In this document: one piece after another, positions 54,213 through 63,604 of the stretch
Layout of the letters: each line of letters opens with the position of its first letter
Position numbering within the stretch: position 1 is the stretch's first letter
Assembly (NCBI RefSeq): GCF_000314895.2
Contig: NZ_CM001773.1
Coordinates: forward strand, 3,028,293-3,092,292
Length of the DNA: 64,000 nucleotides
From: Providencia sneebia DSM 19967
Lineage (GTDB): Bacteria; Pseudomonadota; Gammaproteobacteria; Enterobacterales; Enterobacteriaceae
Reading direction: 5' to 3'
The notes under the pieces: generated by a model
The model's input: only the letters and a program-made list of their open reading frames with translations
What the model was told of the DNA's origin: nothing
The model's database searches: none
Position numbers and translations under genes: made by a program

Positions 54213-54779
54213 ATGATACCAGATATGACAATATCTAACGGGTGGCTAAAAAATGTGGTTCACATACCTTCACCATACCATGATGAGCGCCCTACAGATA
54301 TCACTCCCACACTTTTAGTTATTCATAATATCAGCTTACCGCCTGGTCATTTTGGTGGAAATTATATTAATCAATTATTTACCGGAACACTAAATCCAGC
54401 AGAACACCCATTTTTTGAAGAAATCAAACACCTTAAGGTCTCGGCACACTGTTTAATTCGTCGTGATGGGCAAATCATTCAATATGTTCCTTTTCATTTA
54501 AGAGCTTGGCATGCCGGTATATCTTCTTATCAAGGAAAAGAGAAATGTAACGACTTTTCTATTGGTATTGAGTTAGAAGGAACAGACTTTGAACCTTTTA
54601 CTTCTGAACAATATGAATCGTTAGCTAAGTTAACCAAAACACTTATAGACCTTTATCCTGAATTACAAAACAATATTACGGGCCATAGTGATATTGCGCC
54701 AGGGCGTAAAACAGATCCCGGCCCTTATTTTGATTGGCAAAAATTCCAACAGTTTTTAAATAATATTGCACCAGATTAA
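54213..54779 (+). CDS. ampD: AmpD, 1,6-anhydro-N-acetylmuramyl-L-alanine amidase
   Basis: The zinc amidase has the N-terminal HNISLPPGHFGG (first Zn His) and GHSDIAPGRKTDPG with the His and Asp ligands and the catalytic Lys. It cleaves anhydro-muropeptides in the cytoplasm during cell-wall recycling; its loss derepresses AmpC in species with ampR/ampC. I choose ATG 54213 (MIPDMTISNGWLKNV, 188 residues; E. coli 183), with AAAGAG upstream; ATG 54180 adds 11 unconserved residues. The usual partner ampE is missing downstream. Confidence 0.93.
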   Translation: MIPDMTISNGWLKNVVHIPSPYHDERPTDITPTLLVIHNISLPPGHFGGNYINQLFTGTLNPAEHPFFEEIKHLKVSAHCLIRRDGQIIQYVPFHLRAWHAGISSYQGKEKCNDFSIGIELEGTDFEPFTSEQYESLAKLTKTLIDLYPELQNNITGHSDIAPGRKTDPGPYFDWQKFQQFLNNIAPD

Positions 54780-54840
54780 TATCCTCACCGAACACATTTA
54801 ATTTCATTAATTACACTTCCTTATAATCAATCTAAAATTA

Positions 54841-54874
54841 GTTAGCTATATAATATAAAAATTATATAGCTAAC
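54841..54874. repeat. Perfect 14-bp AT-rich inverted repeat
   Basis: GTTAGCTATATAAT (54841-54854), loop ATAAAA, then ATTATATAGCTAAC (54861-54874). The arms match exactly. It begins 62 bp after the ampD stop. Without a T-run it is a poor terminator, so a protein-binding site is an alternative. Confidence 0.85.
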
Positions 54875-54960
54875 ATTAATTATATAATGCCTTACTGCCT
54901 TTTATGCTATAGATTATCCATAAATTTAAAGTCTTAATTTTATTTTTATTTAATAATGAA

Positions 54961-55013
54961 TTACATTTGCGAACATACTCGCAAAAAAATGTAATGTTAT
55001 CCTTTTTTTATTT
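54961..55013 (+). terminator. Candidate terminator between ampD and ppdD
   Basis: TTACATTTGCGA (54961-54972) pairs with TCGCAAAAAAATGTAA (54979-54994) with a 4-nt A bulge. A T7 run lies at about 55003-55009. It would separate ampD from the pilin operon. Confidence 0.65.
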
Positions 55014-55108
55014 TAAGATTACGAACCTATTTGTAAAATGAGTTATCCTTCATTTAAATTAGCCATGAAAGCGTTAAAAATTAAATCTCAACTAACAAGG
55101 AGATAAAT

Positions 55109-55531
55109 ATGAACCAAAAAGGATTTTCTTTAATCGAAATAATGATTGTAATAGCAATTATTTCTATACTAAGTGCCATTGCGATCCCAGGATATCAAAG
55201 CTATATGCAAAAAGCGGCAATAACAGATACACTTCAGACTATTTTACCTTATAAAAATGGTATTGAGATTTGTTCTTTTAATAGAGGAACAGTATCGGGG
55301 TGTAATGCCGGGATTGAAAATATCCCTATTGATTTAAAAGGTAAATATATTAAATCTATAGACGTTAAATCTGGCATAATAACCTTTAGTGCAGATAAAA
55401 GTTTATTAGGACTATCTGTAACATTGACCCCCATTATTTCAAATAATAACACACCGTTTAGATGGGAAGTTTTATGCAAAAGCAAAGATGAAAAACAAAA
55501 AGAATTATGTGAAAAAACATTTGTATTTTAA
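55109..55531 (+). CDS. ppdD: PpdD-like type IV major pilin
   Basis: The 140-residue prepilin has the leader MNQKG and cleavage site G/FSLIE, with Glu5 in the hydrophobic helix FSLIEIMIVIAIISILSAIAIP. The C-terminal domain has Cys pairs (EICSFNRGTVSGC, then LCKSKDEKQKELC) for the pilin loop. E. coli PpdD (146) forms type IV pili when expressed. The ribosome site AAGGAGAT precedes the ATG. It is followed by hofB and hofC. The prepilin peptidase is not in this window. Confidence 0.93.
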   Translation: MNQKGFSLIEIMIVIAIISILSAIAIPGYQSYMQKAAITDTLQTILPYKNGIEICSFNRGTVSGCNAGIENIPIDLKGKYIKSIDVKSGIITFSADKSLLGLSVTLTPIISNNNTPFRWEVLCKSKDEKQKELCEKTFVF

Positions 55532-55548
55532 TGAAGGTTAAATAATAA

Positions 55549-56949
55549 ATGATAAACACCAGGGAAACACAATTTATATTCAAAGAATTAAAAAATATTT
55601 GTGACAAACATTATATTATTATTGTTGATTATAATGAAAAGCGCTTATCAATAGCGCTATCTAAAAAACCTGAAGATAATATTCTTGCTACTTTACGGTT
55701 TATTGCCAGTGTGCCTGTTTGTTATGATATATGGCCAAAAGAAAAAATTGACCATTATTTTAATCAAAAGTATGAAGAAATTCAGGAACCTGAACCCGCA
55801 TATAATCCAGATGAAAATGAGCAATTAAATACATCTTCACCCGCAGTCGACTTTGTAGAAGAGATGTTAAAATCTGCGGTACGAAAACGCGCTTCAGATA
55901 TTCATATTGAACCAACAAAGCAAGGTATAAAAATCCGCTTACGAGTTGATGGAAAGCTCTATTTTATCCCTTCTCCGCCAATTGAAATCAATAATGAAAT
56001 TGTCGCACGAATTAAAATACTATCAAAAATGAATATTGCTGAAAAAAGATTACCCCAAGATGGGCAAATGACTTGGTACTGTGATAATCAACATTATGGT
56101 ATTCGTATCTCAACGATTCCGATTCTTTATGGAGAAAAACTCGTTTTACGAATACTCAGTACCCAACTCAAATACTCACTTGAACAAATAGGCATGTGTA
56201 CAACGTTATTACAAAACTTAAAAAATAATCTTATGCAGCCACAAGGTTTAATTTTAGTAACTGGGCCAACAGGCAGTGGGAAAACAGTGACTCTTTATAG
56301 TGCTTTGGAATATCTGAATCATTCATCGCGTAATATATCCACTATCGAAGATCCTATTGAAATTCCGTTACAAGGAATAAACCAAGTTCAAGTAAATGAT
56401 AAAAACGGCATGAATTTCGCCCATATATTACGCGCATTACTCCGGCAAGATCCCGATATTATTATGATAGGAGAAATTCGCGATGAGGAAACTGCTCAAA
56501 TTGCAACGCGAGCGGCACAAACAGGCCATTTAGTCTTATCAACATTACATACTAATTGCACATTCAGCGCTATTGAGCGCATGCAACAATTAGGTATTGA
56601 TAAAACTCAATTAAGTTCTTGCTTGAAAATGGTCATTGCACAAAGATTGGTTCGTAAATTATGCCCTAATTGTAAGGAAACTCACCCAAAAGAAGTTGTT
56701 TTAAATGAGAATGTCATGATCAATGAGTGGTCTTCTAAAGGATGTGAACTGTGTTTTGCAGGATTCATGGGAAGAACCGCAATTTATGAGCACATTAATG
56801 GCGATGCTATCACATCTGTTTTTTCTAGTGGAAAAACAGGTACACCTGATTTTATAACACTTTTTCAATATGGTTTAAATTTAGTGGAATCTGGTGAAAC
56901 GACTTTACAAGAACTCTACTCCATTACAGGAAAAGGGGAAGCAATTTAA
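55549..56949 (+). CDS. hofB: HofB, type IV pilus assembly ATPase (GspE/PilB family)
   Basis: The 466-residue ATPase (E. coli 461) has Walker A GPTGSGKTVTLYSAL, the Asp box STIEDPIEI, Walker B DPDIIMIGEIRDEETA and the His box TGHLVLSTLHTN. A C-terminal zinc tetracysteine (CPNC, then CELC) is present. It powers pilin polymerisation at the inner membrane with HofC. Its stop overlaps the hofC ATG (TAATG). Confidence 0.94.
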   Translation: MINTRETQFIFKELKNICDKHYIIIVDYNEKRLSIALSKKPEDNILATLRFIASVPVCYDIWPKEKIDHYFNQKYEEIQEPEPAYNPDENEQLNTSSPAVDFVEEMLKSAVRKRASDIHIEPTKQGIKIRLRVDGKLYFIPSPPIEINNEIVARIKILSKMNIAEKRLPQDGQMTWYCDNQHYGIRISTIPILYGEKLVLRILSTQLKYSLEQIGMCTTLLQNLKNNLMQPQGLILVTGPTGSGKTVTLYSALEYLNHSSRNISTIEDPIEIPLQGINQVQVNDKNGMNFAHILRALLRQDPDIIMIGEIRDEETAQIATRAAQTGHLVLSTLHTNCTFSAIERMQQLGIDKTQLSSCLKMVIAQRLVRKLCPNCKETHPKEVVLNENVMINEWSSKGCELCFAGFMGRTAIYEHINGDAITSVFSSGKTGTPDFITLFQYGLNLVESGETTLQELYSITGKGEAI

Positions 56950-58136
56950 TGTTTATCTACTCATATACAGCATTGCTTAATGATAATTCTATCATTCGTG
57001 ACACCATAGTAAGTAAAAATAAAAAATATGCTTATTTTGAAATTTTAGAACTTAGACAAACTCCGATCAAGATAACTCTAAATGCTATATTTATTTTAAA
57101 CTCAAAAAACATTGATTATAGGATTCATTTTTTCCATCAACTCAGTACATTAGTATCATCAGGAATAAGCTTATTACAATGTTTAAATATATTAAACGAA
57201 AATTGTCATTTACCTTTTTGGAAAAAGCTAATATTCACTGCAATAAGGGATCTTGAACAAGGTAACAACCTTACTGACTCATTAAAAAAACAGCCTATTA
57301 TTTTTAATAATACAATTATAAGTTTAATTAAAATTGCCGAGAACACAGGACAATATGAGGATAATTTCCATATCATAGTTGAAATTTTAGAAAATCAAAA
57401 AAAGACCAATCAACATATACGAAAAGCTTTAAGGTACCCAATAACTTTACTCTGTTTTTCTACTATTTTAATTTATATTATGTTGATTTTTGTTCTACCG
57501 CAATTTAAGAGTGTCTATGAAAGTTTTCAACAAGAACTTCCAATATTAACCAAATGGATGATCTATTTATCAAACTCTCTAATTAATCATCTATCAACCA
57601 TTGTACTTTTAATATCCTTCATATTGATTTTTTGTTTTAAATTCAAACAACACTTATCTATTCTTTTTTCTAAGTTTATTCACTTTATCCCATTAGTTAA
57701 TAGATTAATTAAACTGAGTAATATCAATATCTATTTTCTAACATTATATTCAACATTACAAGCTGGATTAAATTTAAATGAATGCTTAAAATGTACAACT
57801 AAAGCTGTTCATAATCCAATTTTTAACAAAGAAACGATTATTATTCATGATTCCGTTATTCGCGGAAATTCATTATCTAATGCTGTTAAAAATAGTCAAT
57901 TTTTTCCTAAAATTGCTACACAGTTACTTTCTATAGCTGAAGAATCAGGTCAATTACCTCATTTTACAAAATACCTATTTGATTATTTTTCAGAACAATA
58001 TGTATTACAAACAGACAAAACACTCAAAAATTTAGAACCAATACTATTGCTATGTATGGCTTTTATCGTTGGTACACTCATGTTAGCAATGTATCTGCCT
58101 ATATTTAATTTAGGAAATGTAATAACCGGAATTTAA
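56949..58136 (+). CDS. hofC: HofC, inner-membrane platform protein (GspF/PilC family)
   Basis: The 395-residue protein (E. coli 400) has two GspF domains (about 60-180 and 265-385) with RIHFFHQLSTLVSSGISLLQ at the first and a second repeat containing LYSTLQAGLNLNECL. Hydrophobic helices lie near 165-190, 215-232 and the C-terminus. Coding composition is noticeably AT-rich and Ile/Asn/Lys-heavy compared with hofB and the housekeeping neighbours, suggesting weaker selection. It anchors the HofB ATPase. Confidence 0.92.
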   Translation: MFIYSYTALLNDNSIIRDTIVSKNKKYAYFEILELRQTPIKITLNAIFILNSKNIDYRIHFFHQLSTLVSSGISLLQCLNILNENCHLPFWKKLIFTAIRDLEQGNNLTDSLKKQPIIFNNTIISLIKIAENTGQYEDNFHIIVEILENQKKTNQHIRKALRYPITLLCFSTILIYIMLIFVLPQFKSVYESFQQELPILTKWMIYLSNSLINHLSTIVLLISFILIFCFKFKQHLSILFSKFIHFIPLVNRLIKLSNINIYFLTLYSTLQAGLNLNECLKCTTKAVHNPIFNKETIIIHDSVIRGNSLSNAVKNSQFFPKIATQLLSIAEESGQLPHFTKYLFDYFSEQYVLQTDKTLKNLEPILLLCMAFIVGTLMLAMYLPIFNLGNVITGI

Positions 58137-58207
58137 TTTTTGATTTAAATGTAATTTTCTCGCTTTTGATAGAAAAAACTTATTACAATTAAGGAGGCTT
58201 ATTAATA

Positions 58208-58228
58208 ATGGTGAAAAGTATGGAATAG
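58208..58228 (+). other. Possible mini-ORF with strong ribosome site upstream of coaE
   Basis: A perfect AAGGAGG (58191-58197) lies 10 nt before ATG 58208, which opens a six-codon frame (MVKSME) ending in TAG at 58226. It is 58 bp ahead of the coaE start. It could be a leader peptide, or a leftover ribosome site from a rearranged gene. Its translation is unproven. Confidence 0.35.
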
Positions 58229-58285
58229 AGACAAACATCGGAAATCGGTGTAACCTAGTCTACTTTTACATATGTGAACAAGATT

Positions 58286-58903
58286 ATGGCTTATATAGTT
58301 GCTCTTACAGGTGGAATTGGTAGCGGTAAAACCACAATAGCCAATGAATTTGCAAAACTCGGGATTGAAATTGTTGATGCAGATATCATTGCTCGACAAG
58401 TCGTTCAACCAAACACACCTGCTCTAGGTGCTATTATAAGCCACTTTGGCCCCAGCATTCTTTCTTCTGACGGTTCCCTTAATCGAGAGCGTCTTAGACA
58501 AATCATATTTTCTGATGATACGGAAAAAAAGTGGTTAAATGCGCTACTTCATCCTCTCATTCAGCAAAAAACACAAAATCAACTACAGAAATCTAACAGC
58601 GCTTATGTTTTATGGGTTGTTCCTCTATTAATTGAAAATAATCTAACGCATTTAGCTGATAGAATACTTGTTGTCGACGTTACGCCAGATGAACAACTTA
58701 AACGAACAATCCAAAGAGATAATGTAAGCGAAGAACATGTGATAAGTATTTTAAATGCTCAATCAAGTCGAGAAAAACGCTTATCATATGCAGATGATGT
58801 TATCACCAACCATGACGGTGAATTAAATATTGCAGACAAAGTCGCAAAACTACATGAGAATTACATTATATTAGCACAAAAGAAAAATAGGAATTCGGTA
58901 TGA
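58286..58903 (+). CDS. coaE: Dephospho-CoA kinase
   Basis: The 205-residue kinase (E. coli 206) phosphorylates dephospho-CoA in the last step of CoA synthesis. It has the P-loop [23 protein letters not shown] and the lid segment [16 protein letters not shown] choose ATG 58286 ([10 protein letters not shown]) as in E. coli; a GTG at 58274 adds four residues. The stop overlaps the zapD ATG by 4 bp. Confidence 0.96.
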   Translation: MAYIVALTGGIGSGKTTIANEFAKLGIEIVDADIIARQVVQPNTPALGAIISHFGPSILSSDGSLNRERLRQIIFSDDTEKKWLNALLHPLIQQKTQNQLQKSNSAYVLWVVPLLIENNLTHLADRILVVDVTPDEQLKRTIQRDNVSEEHVISILNAQSSREKRLSYADDVITNHDGELNIADKVAKLHENYIILAQKKNRNSV

Positions 58904-59658
58904 GTGAGCCAAACACAACTGACTTTATCATTTATGAATATCCATTGAATGAAAAAACCCGTTCATGGTTACGCCTCGAGACATTACTACAGCAAGTCTA
59001 CGAATTAAGTCACATTACATCCTACACATCTGGTGTTGCTTTTTTTCGGTCTGTTTCTGAACTCATTGAAATACTTGATAGGGGCGAAATTCGCTCCGAT
59101 CTTATCAAAGATCTTGAAAAACATCGTAAGCGCTTAGCTACATGGGCTGAAGTTCCCAATGTTGATAACGAACTCATTACCATATTGCTTAAAGATCTGG
59201 CTGATAAAACGCAAGAGCTGATTTCTGCACCACGGTTTGGTCAAAAACTAAGAAGTGATAAAATTATTAGTATGGTTCGCCAACGTTTAAGTATTCCTGG
59301 CGGATGCTGTAGTTTTGATCTCCCTGCATTTCAATTATGGTTAAATATGCCGCAAGAACAACGAGACAATGTAATTAGCTCTTGGCTACAAGGTCTTCAA
59401 CCATTAAAAGATGCATTAGATACTATTTTAAATCTACTTCGCCAGTCTGGTTCGTTTGAAACACAAGAAGCCCATAATGGTTTTTACCAAGATATTGTCG
59501 AAGATAAAGAATTACTGAGAGTTGGTTTACCGGCTGACCAGCTAATATTCCCTCAAATTTCAGGTCATAAAACACGATTTGCAATTCGTTTTCTTCACAT
59601 TGACAGTGAAAATGGTATTGTACCTGCAAAAATGTCTTTTGAATTATCCTGCTGCTAA
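58900..59658 (+). CDS. zapD: ZapD, Z-ring associated protein
   Basis: The 252-residue protein (E. coli 247) begins with the conserved [21 protein letters not shown], with an all-helical N-terminal domain and a C-terminal beta domain starting near [17 protein letters not shown]. It crosslinks FtsZ filaments. It overlaps coaE by ATGA and precedes yacG, as in E. coli. With ZapA (33293-33622) the window carries two Z-ring crosslinkers. Confidence 0.95.
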   Translation: MSEPNTTDFIIYEYPLNEKTRSWLRLETLLQQVYELSHITSYTSGVAFFRSVSELIEILDRGEIRSDLIKDLEKHRKRLATWAEVPNVDNELITILLKDLADKTQELISAPRFGQKLRSDKIISMVRQRLSIPGGCCSFDLPAFQLWLNMPQEQRDNVISSWLQGLQPLKDALDTILNLLRQSGSFETQEAHNGFYQDIVEDKELLRVGLPADQLIFPQISGHKTRFAIRFLHIDSENGIVPAKMSFELSCC

Positions 59659-59677
59659 TTTAAGTAAGAAGAAACCT

Positions 59678-59875
59678 ATGAGCGAACAAATTATAGTAAA
59701 TTGCCCAACCTGCCAAAAACCAGTTGTATGGGAAGAAAAAAGTCAATTTCGACCATTTTGTAGTAAGCGTTGTCAGCTTATCGATCTTGGGGAATGGGCT
59801 GCGGAAGAAAAGCGCATAGAAAGTAGAAGTGATATTTCCGAAAGTGATGTTTGGAGTGAGCAACCTGATGATTAA
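59678..59875 (+). CDS. yacG: YacG, zinc-binding DNA gyrase inhibitor
   Basis: The 65-residue protein, the same length as E. coli YacG, has the Cys4 zinc motif CPTC then [19 protein letters not shown] start at ATG 59678 ([10 protein letters not shown]), 19 bp after zapD; a longer frame from 59579 lies inside zapD. YacG binds GyrB and blocks DNA binding by gyrase. It is the last gene of coaE-zapD-yacG. Confidence 0.95.
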   Translation: MSEQIIVNCPTCQKPVVWEEKSQFRPFCSKRCQLIDLGEWAAEEKRIESRSDISESDVWSEQPDD

Positions 59876-60212
59876 TAATAACATCATAAAGTAGCGCATT
59901 AACACTATTTATCATTTTTAGCTGATTGTCTTTGAGATAAATATTGTTTTTAAAGTAAAAGAATTCATACAAAAATTAGATGCGAAAAACGTGTATGGAA
60001 TAAAAAACTTCAATACAATATGTGTTCGCATTTAATTAAATCTTGCTATTCGCTATTTCAGTGACATGTACTAAAGTCATTGATAATAAAAGTTGTATTA
60101 TTCAACTTATATTATTTTAAGTAAGTATTAATTAAGTAAGAAATCATAAGATAGAGCAATTCCGGATTATGGTTGTTATAAACGAAGAGAATTGCTATCT
60201 CTATATCGATTT
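59876..60212. other. Gap between convergent yacG and mutT
   Basis: 337 bp, AT-rich, with no gene. A hairpin near 60155-60196 (AGCAATTC with GAATTGCT and flanking GATA/TATC pairs) lies about 16 bp past the mutT stop on the minus strand and could be its terminator, although it lacks a T-run. Confidence 0.5.
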
Positions 60213-60608
60213 TTATTTATGTTTTAACATATCAACAATAATGCGGTTGGCAGGAGGAAACTCTTCAGCCACCAAATCGTTCTGGTCTATCCAACGACTT
60301 CTTTGCCCTTCTCTTCCATAAGGCTCGTTATTCCATGCAGAAACTATGTAAAAATAAATAGTTACATGGCGCTCATCAAATTCATGTTCTACACAATGAA
60401 AAAGCTCGCATTCAGTCACAATAATACCAACTTCTTCTTCAAGTTCACGCACTAATGCTTCTTCTGGTTTTTCACTAGTTTCTAGCTTTCCGCCAGGAAA
60501 CTCCCAAAAGCCAGCCATATGTGTTCCATCAGGACGTTCTGTAATGAATATTTTTTCATTACTATTACGGATAATCCCAGCAGCTATATAAAGATGTTTT
60601 TTTTTCAT
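60213..60608 (-). CDS. mutT: MutT, 8-oxo-dGTP diphosphatase
   Basis: The 131-residue Nudix hydrolase (E. coli 129) removes 8-oxo-dGTP from the nucleotide pool. The Nudix box is complete: GGKLETSEKPEEALVRELEE then EVGI, with the REL-EE metal-binding glutamates. I start at ATG 60608 (MKKKHLYIAAGI); the frame from 60638 adds ten unconserved residues. It lies downstream of secA, separated by a terminator. Confidence 0.96.
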   Translation of the reverse strand: MKKKHLYIAAGIIRNSNEKIFITERPDGTHMAGFWEFPGGKLETSEKPEEALVRELEEEVGIIVTECELFHCVEHEFDERHVTIYFYIVSAWNNEPYGREGQRSRWIDQNDLVAEEFPPANRIIVDMLKHK

Positions 60609-60738
60609 AATTTCTTCAATAAATAAGGCAGGAAACAATCATCACAAATTATCTTCAAACACATTATTTGAAGATAATTTTGGATACATTTTAAAAATCA
60701 CCAAGGAAAGTTAATAAATTAATTTGACTGATAAAACA

Positions 60739-60757
60739 AGGCGGGAATATCCCGCCT
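60739..60757 (-). terminator. Terminator between secA and mutT
   Basis: AGGCGGGAATATCCCGCCT is a perfect 8-bp GC-rich stem with a 3-nt loop. On the minus strand it is followed by TGTTTTAT. It lies about 30 bp beyond the secA stop and would limit secA read-through into mutT. Confidence 0.85.
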
Positions 60758-60788
60758 ATTATTTAAATCAATCATAAGTCATTAATAA

Positions 60789-63500
60789 TTACTTTAATTT
60801 ACCATGACATTGTTTATATTTTTTACCTGAACCACAAGGACAAGGATCATTACGACCAATTTTATGACCTTGAGTTGCAATTTTAGCTTCAGCTTCAGAC
60901 ATCAATGATTCATCACCTGAATCATGGCTCAATTGCTGTTTCTTCGCTAAACGTTCAGCTTCTTCTTTACGTTGCTGCTCTAATTGCTCCACTTCTTCTG
61001 GTAAACGAACTTGAACTTTAGAAAGTGTGCTAATAACTTCGTATTTTAACGTTTCCAACATATTCGCGAACATATTAAAAGATTCACGTTTATATTCTTG
61101 TTTTGGATCTTTTTGAGCATAACCGCGTAAGTGAATACCTTGACGCAGGTAATCCATTGATGCCAAATGCTCTTTCCACAAAGTATCCAGCGTTTGTAAC
61201 ATGACACCTTTTTCAAAGTTACGCATCATTTCAACACCAACAATTTCTTCTTTTTGTTGGTAAACTTCTAATGCTTTAGCCATGATACGTTCACGCAATG
61301 TTTCTTCATGAAGCTCAGGTTCTTTATCCAACCATTCTTTAATGGGTAAATGTAAGTCAAAGTCATTTACTAAGCGTTTTTGCAGCCCTTCAATATCCCA
61401 CATTTCTTCAAGTGATTGTGGTGGAATATAGATATCCAATGTTGAAGTAAAGACATCTTCACGGATGCTATCAACCGTTTCTTTGATATCACCACCATCG
61501 AGCAACTCATTACGTTGAGTATAAATAGCACGACGTTGATCACTTGCTACATCATCATATTCAAGAAGCTGTTTACGAATATCAAAGTTACGGTTTTCAA
61601 CTTTACGCTGCGCATTCGCAATTGCTTTGGTAACCCATGGATGTTCAATTGCTTCCCCAGGTTTCATACCTAACTTACGCATCATTCCCGTCACTCTGTC
61701 AGATGCAAAAATACGCATTAATGCATCTTCCATTGAGAGATAGAAACGTGATGAACCTGCATCCCCTTGACGACCAGCACGTCCGCGCAACTGGTTATCA
61801 ATACGACGAGATTCGTGGCGCTCTGTACCAATAATATGTAAACCACCTGCTGCCAATACTGCATCATGGCGTAGTTTCCAAGCAGCTTTAATTTCGTCAA
61901 TTTGCTCTTGAGTTGGATTTTCTAAACTAGCGACTTCAGACTGCCAGCTTCCGCCTAACATGATATCAGTACCACGTCCGGCCATGTTTGTTGCGATTGT
62001 TACCGCGCCAGATTGACCCGCATTAGCAATAATATCCGCTTCCATCGCATGGAATTTGGCGTTCAAAACATTATGGTCAATTTTAGCTTTTTTCAATGCA
62101 TTAGAAATAAGCTCAGATTTCTCAATTGAGATTGTACCAACGAGCACAGGCTGACCATTTGCCGTTCTTTCACGAATATCTTCAATAATTGCATCAAATT
62201 TATCTGCCTCATTCATATAAACTAAATCAGGTAAATCTTTACGCACCATAGGGCGGTTAGTTGGGATAACAATGGTATCTAGTTTATAGATAGAACTAAA
62301 TTCGAATGCTTCAGTATCCGCAGTACCTGTCATCCCCGCCAATTTGTCATATAAACGGAAATAGTTTTGGAAGGTAATCGAAGCCAAAGTTTGGTTTTCA
62401 TTTTGAATTTCCACACCTTCTTTTGCTTCAACCGCTTGATGCAAACCATCTGACCAACGACGACCTTCCATTGTACGACCCGTATGTTCGTCAACAATAA
62501 TAACTTGGCCATCTTTTACAATATAATCGACATCACGGGTAAAGAGTGCGTGAGCGCGTAAGCCTGCCATAACATGGTGCATCAGCATAATATTAGACGG
62601 AGAATATAACGATTCACCTTCTTCCATCAGCCCTTCTTCAGATAACAGTTGTTCAATTAGGACCAAACCGCGTTCTGTGATAGTGACTTGGCGAGATTTT
62701 TCATCAATAGAAAAGTGGCCTTCACCTTGGAAAGTGTCAGAGTCTTCTTTCTCTTGACGAACTAAATTAGGGATCAGCTTATCCACTTTTTTATACAGCT
62801 CAGAGCTATCTTCCGCAGGTCCCGATATAATTAGTGGAGTACGCGCTTCATCAATAAGGATTGAGTCAACCTCATCCACAAGTGCATAATTGAGTTTACG
62901 CTGAACACGTTCTTCTGGGCTAAAAGCCATGTTGTCACGCAAATAGTCAAAACCAAATTCATTGTTTGTACCGTAAGTAATGTCAGCCGCATAAGCTTCA
63001 CGCTTCATTGGTGCAGGCATACCCGGTAAGTTGATACCAACCGATAACCCTAAAAATTCAAAGAGTGGGCGGTTATTTTCAGCATCACGTTTTGCTAAGT
63101 AATCGTTTACTGTAACAACGTGAACGCCTTTACCACTGAGGGCATTCAAATAAGCAGGTAGAGTAGCCGTTAATGTTTTACCTTCACCTGTACGCATTTC
63201 AGCAATACAACGTTCATTTAAAACCATCCCACCAATTAACTGCACATCAAAATGGCGCATCCCAAAGACACGTTTACTTGCTTCACGGACGGTTGCAAAT
63301 GCTTCAGGAATAATGCTATCTAAGCTTTCATTTTTCTTTAAGCGCTCACGAAATTCTTGAGTTTTTGCTTTAAGTTCTTCATCACTCAGTTTTTCAAACT
63401 CAGGTTCAAGTCGATTGACTTTTTCAACTTCTTTACGCAAACGACGCAGAGTTCTGTCATTACGGCTACCAAAAACTTTAGTCAGTAATTTTGTTAACAT
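60789..63500 (-). CDS. secA: SecA preprotein translocase ATPase
   Basis: The 903-residue motor (E. coli 901) drives protein export through SecYEG. Visible are Walker [18 protein letters not shown]-box [20 protein letters not shown], motif [28 protein letters not shown], the preprotein crosslinking region and the C-terminal zinc domain [17 protein letters not shown]. It is translationally controlled by secM, 104 bp upstream. Confidence 0.98.
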   Translation of the reverse strand: MLTKLLTKVFGSRNDRTLRRLRKEVEKVNRLEPEFEKLSDEELKAKTQEFRERLKKNESLDSIIPEAFATVREASKRVFGMRHFDVQLIGGMVLNERCIAEMRTGEGKTLTATLPAYLNALSGKGVHVVTVNDYLAKRDAENNRPLFEFLGLSVGINLPGMPAPMKREAYAADITYGTNNEFGFDYLRDNMAFSPEERVQRKLNYALVDEVDSILIDEARTPLIISGPAEDSSELYKKVDKLIPNLVRQEKEDSDTFQGEGHFSIDEKSRQVTITERGLVLIEQLLSEEGLMEEGESLYSPSNIMLMHHVMAGLRAHALFTRDVDYIVKDGQVIIVDEHTGRTMEGRRWSDGLHQAVEAKEGVEIQNENQTLASITFQNYFRLYDKLAGMTGTADTEAFEFSSIYKLDTIVIPTNRPMVRKDLPDLVYMNEADKFDAIIEDIRERTANGQPVLVGTISIEKSELISNALKKAKIDHNVLNAKFHAMEADIIANAGQSGAVTIATNMAGRGTDIMLGGSWQSEVASLENPTQEQIDEIKAAWKLRHDAVLAAGGLHIIGTERHESRRIDNQLRGRAGRQGDAGSSRFYLSMEDALMRIFASDRVTGMMRKLGMKPGEAIEHPWVTKAIANAQRKVENRNFDIRKQLLEYDDVASDQRRAIYTQRNELLDGGDIKETVDSIREDVFTSTLDIYIPPQSLEEMWDIEGLQKRLVNDFDLHLPIKEWLDKEPELHEETLRERIMAKALEVYQQKEEIVGVEMMRNFEKGVMLQTLDTLWKEHLASMDYLRQGIHLRGYAQKDPKQEYKRESFNMFANMLETLKYEVISTLSKVQVRLPEEVEQLEQQRKEEAERLAKKQQLSHDSGDESLMSEAEAKIATQGHKIGRNDPCPCGSGKKYKQCHGKLK

Positions 63501-63604
63501 AATTATATATTCTCAGGTAATTCAAATAGTTATTAGCTAATAGGCCATTATTTTCAAGTAAAATAATCCCATTTATTTAATGAGATAAAACAATATTTGA
63601 GTAG

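Larger units (their letters stand above)
54780..55108. other. Gap between ampD and ppdD
   Basis: 329 bp with no gene but two inverted repeats. One is a perfect 14-bp AT-rich palindrome (54841-54874). The other is a bulged stem followed by T7 (54961-55013). No ampE remnant is visible. The ppdD promoter must lie in the last 100 bp. Confidence 0.6.
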
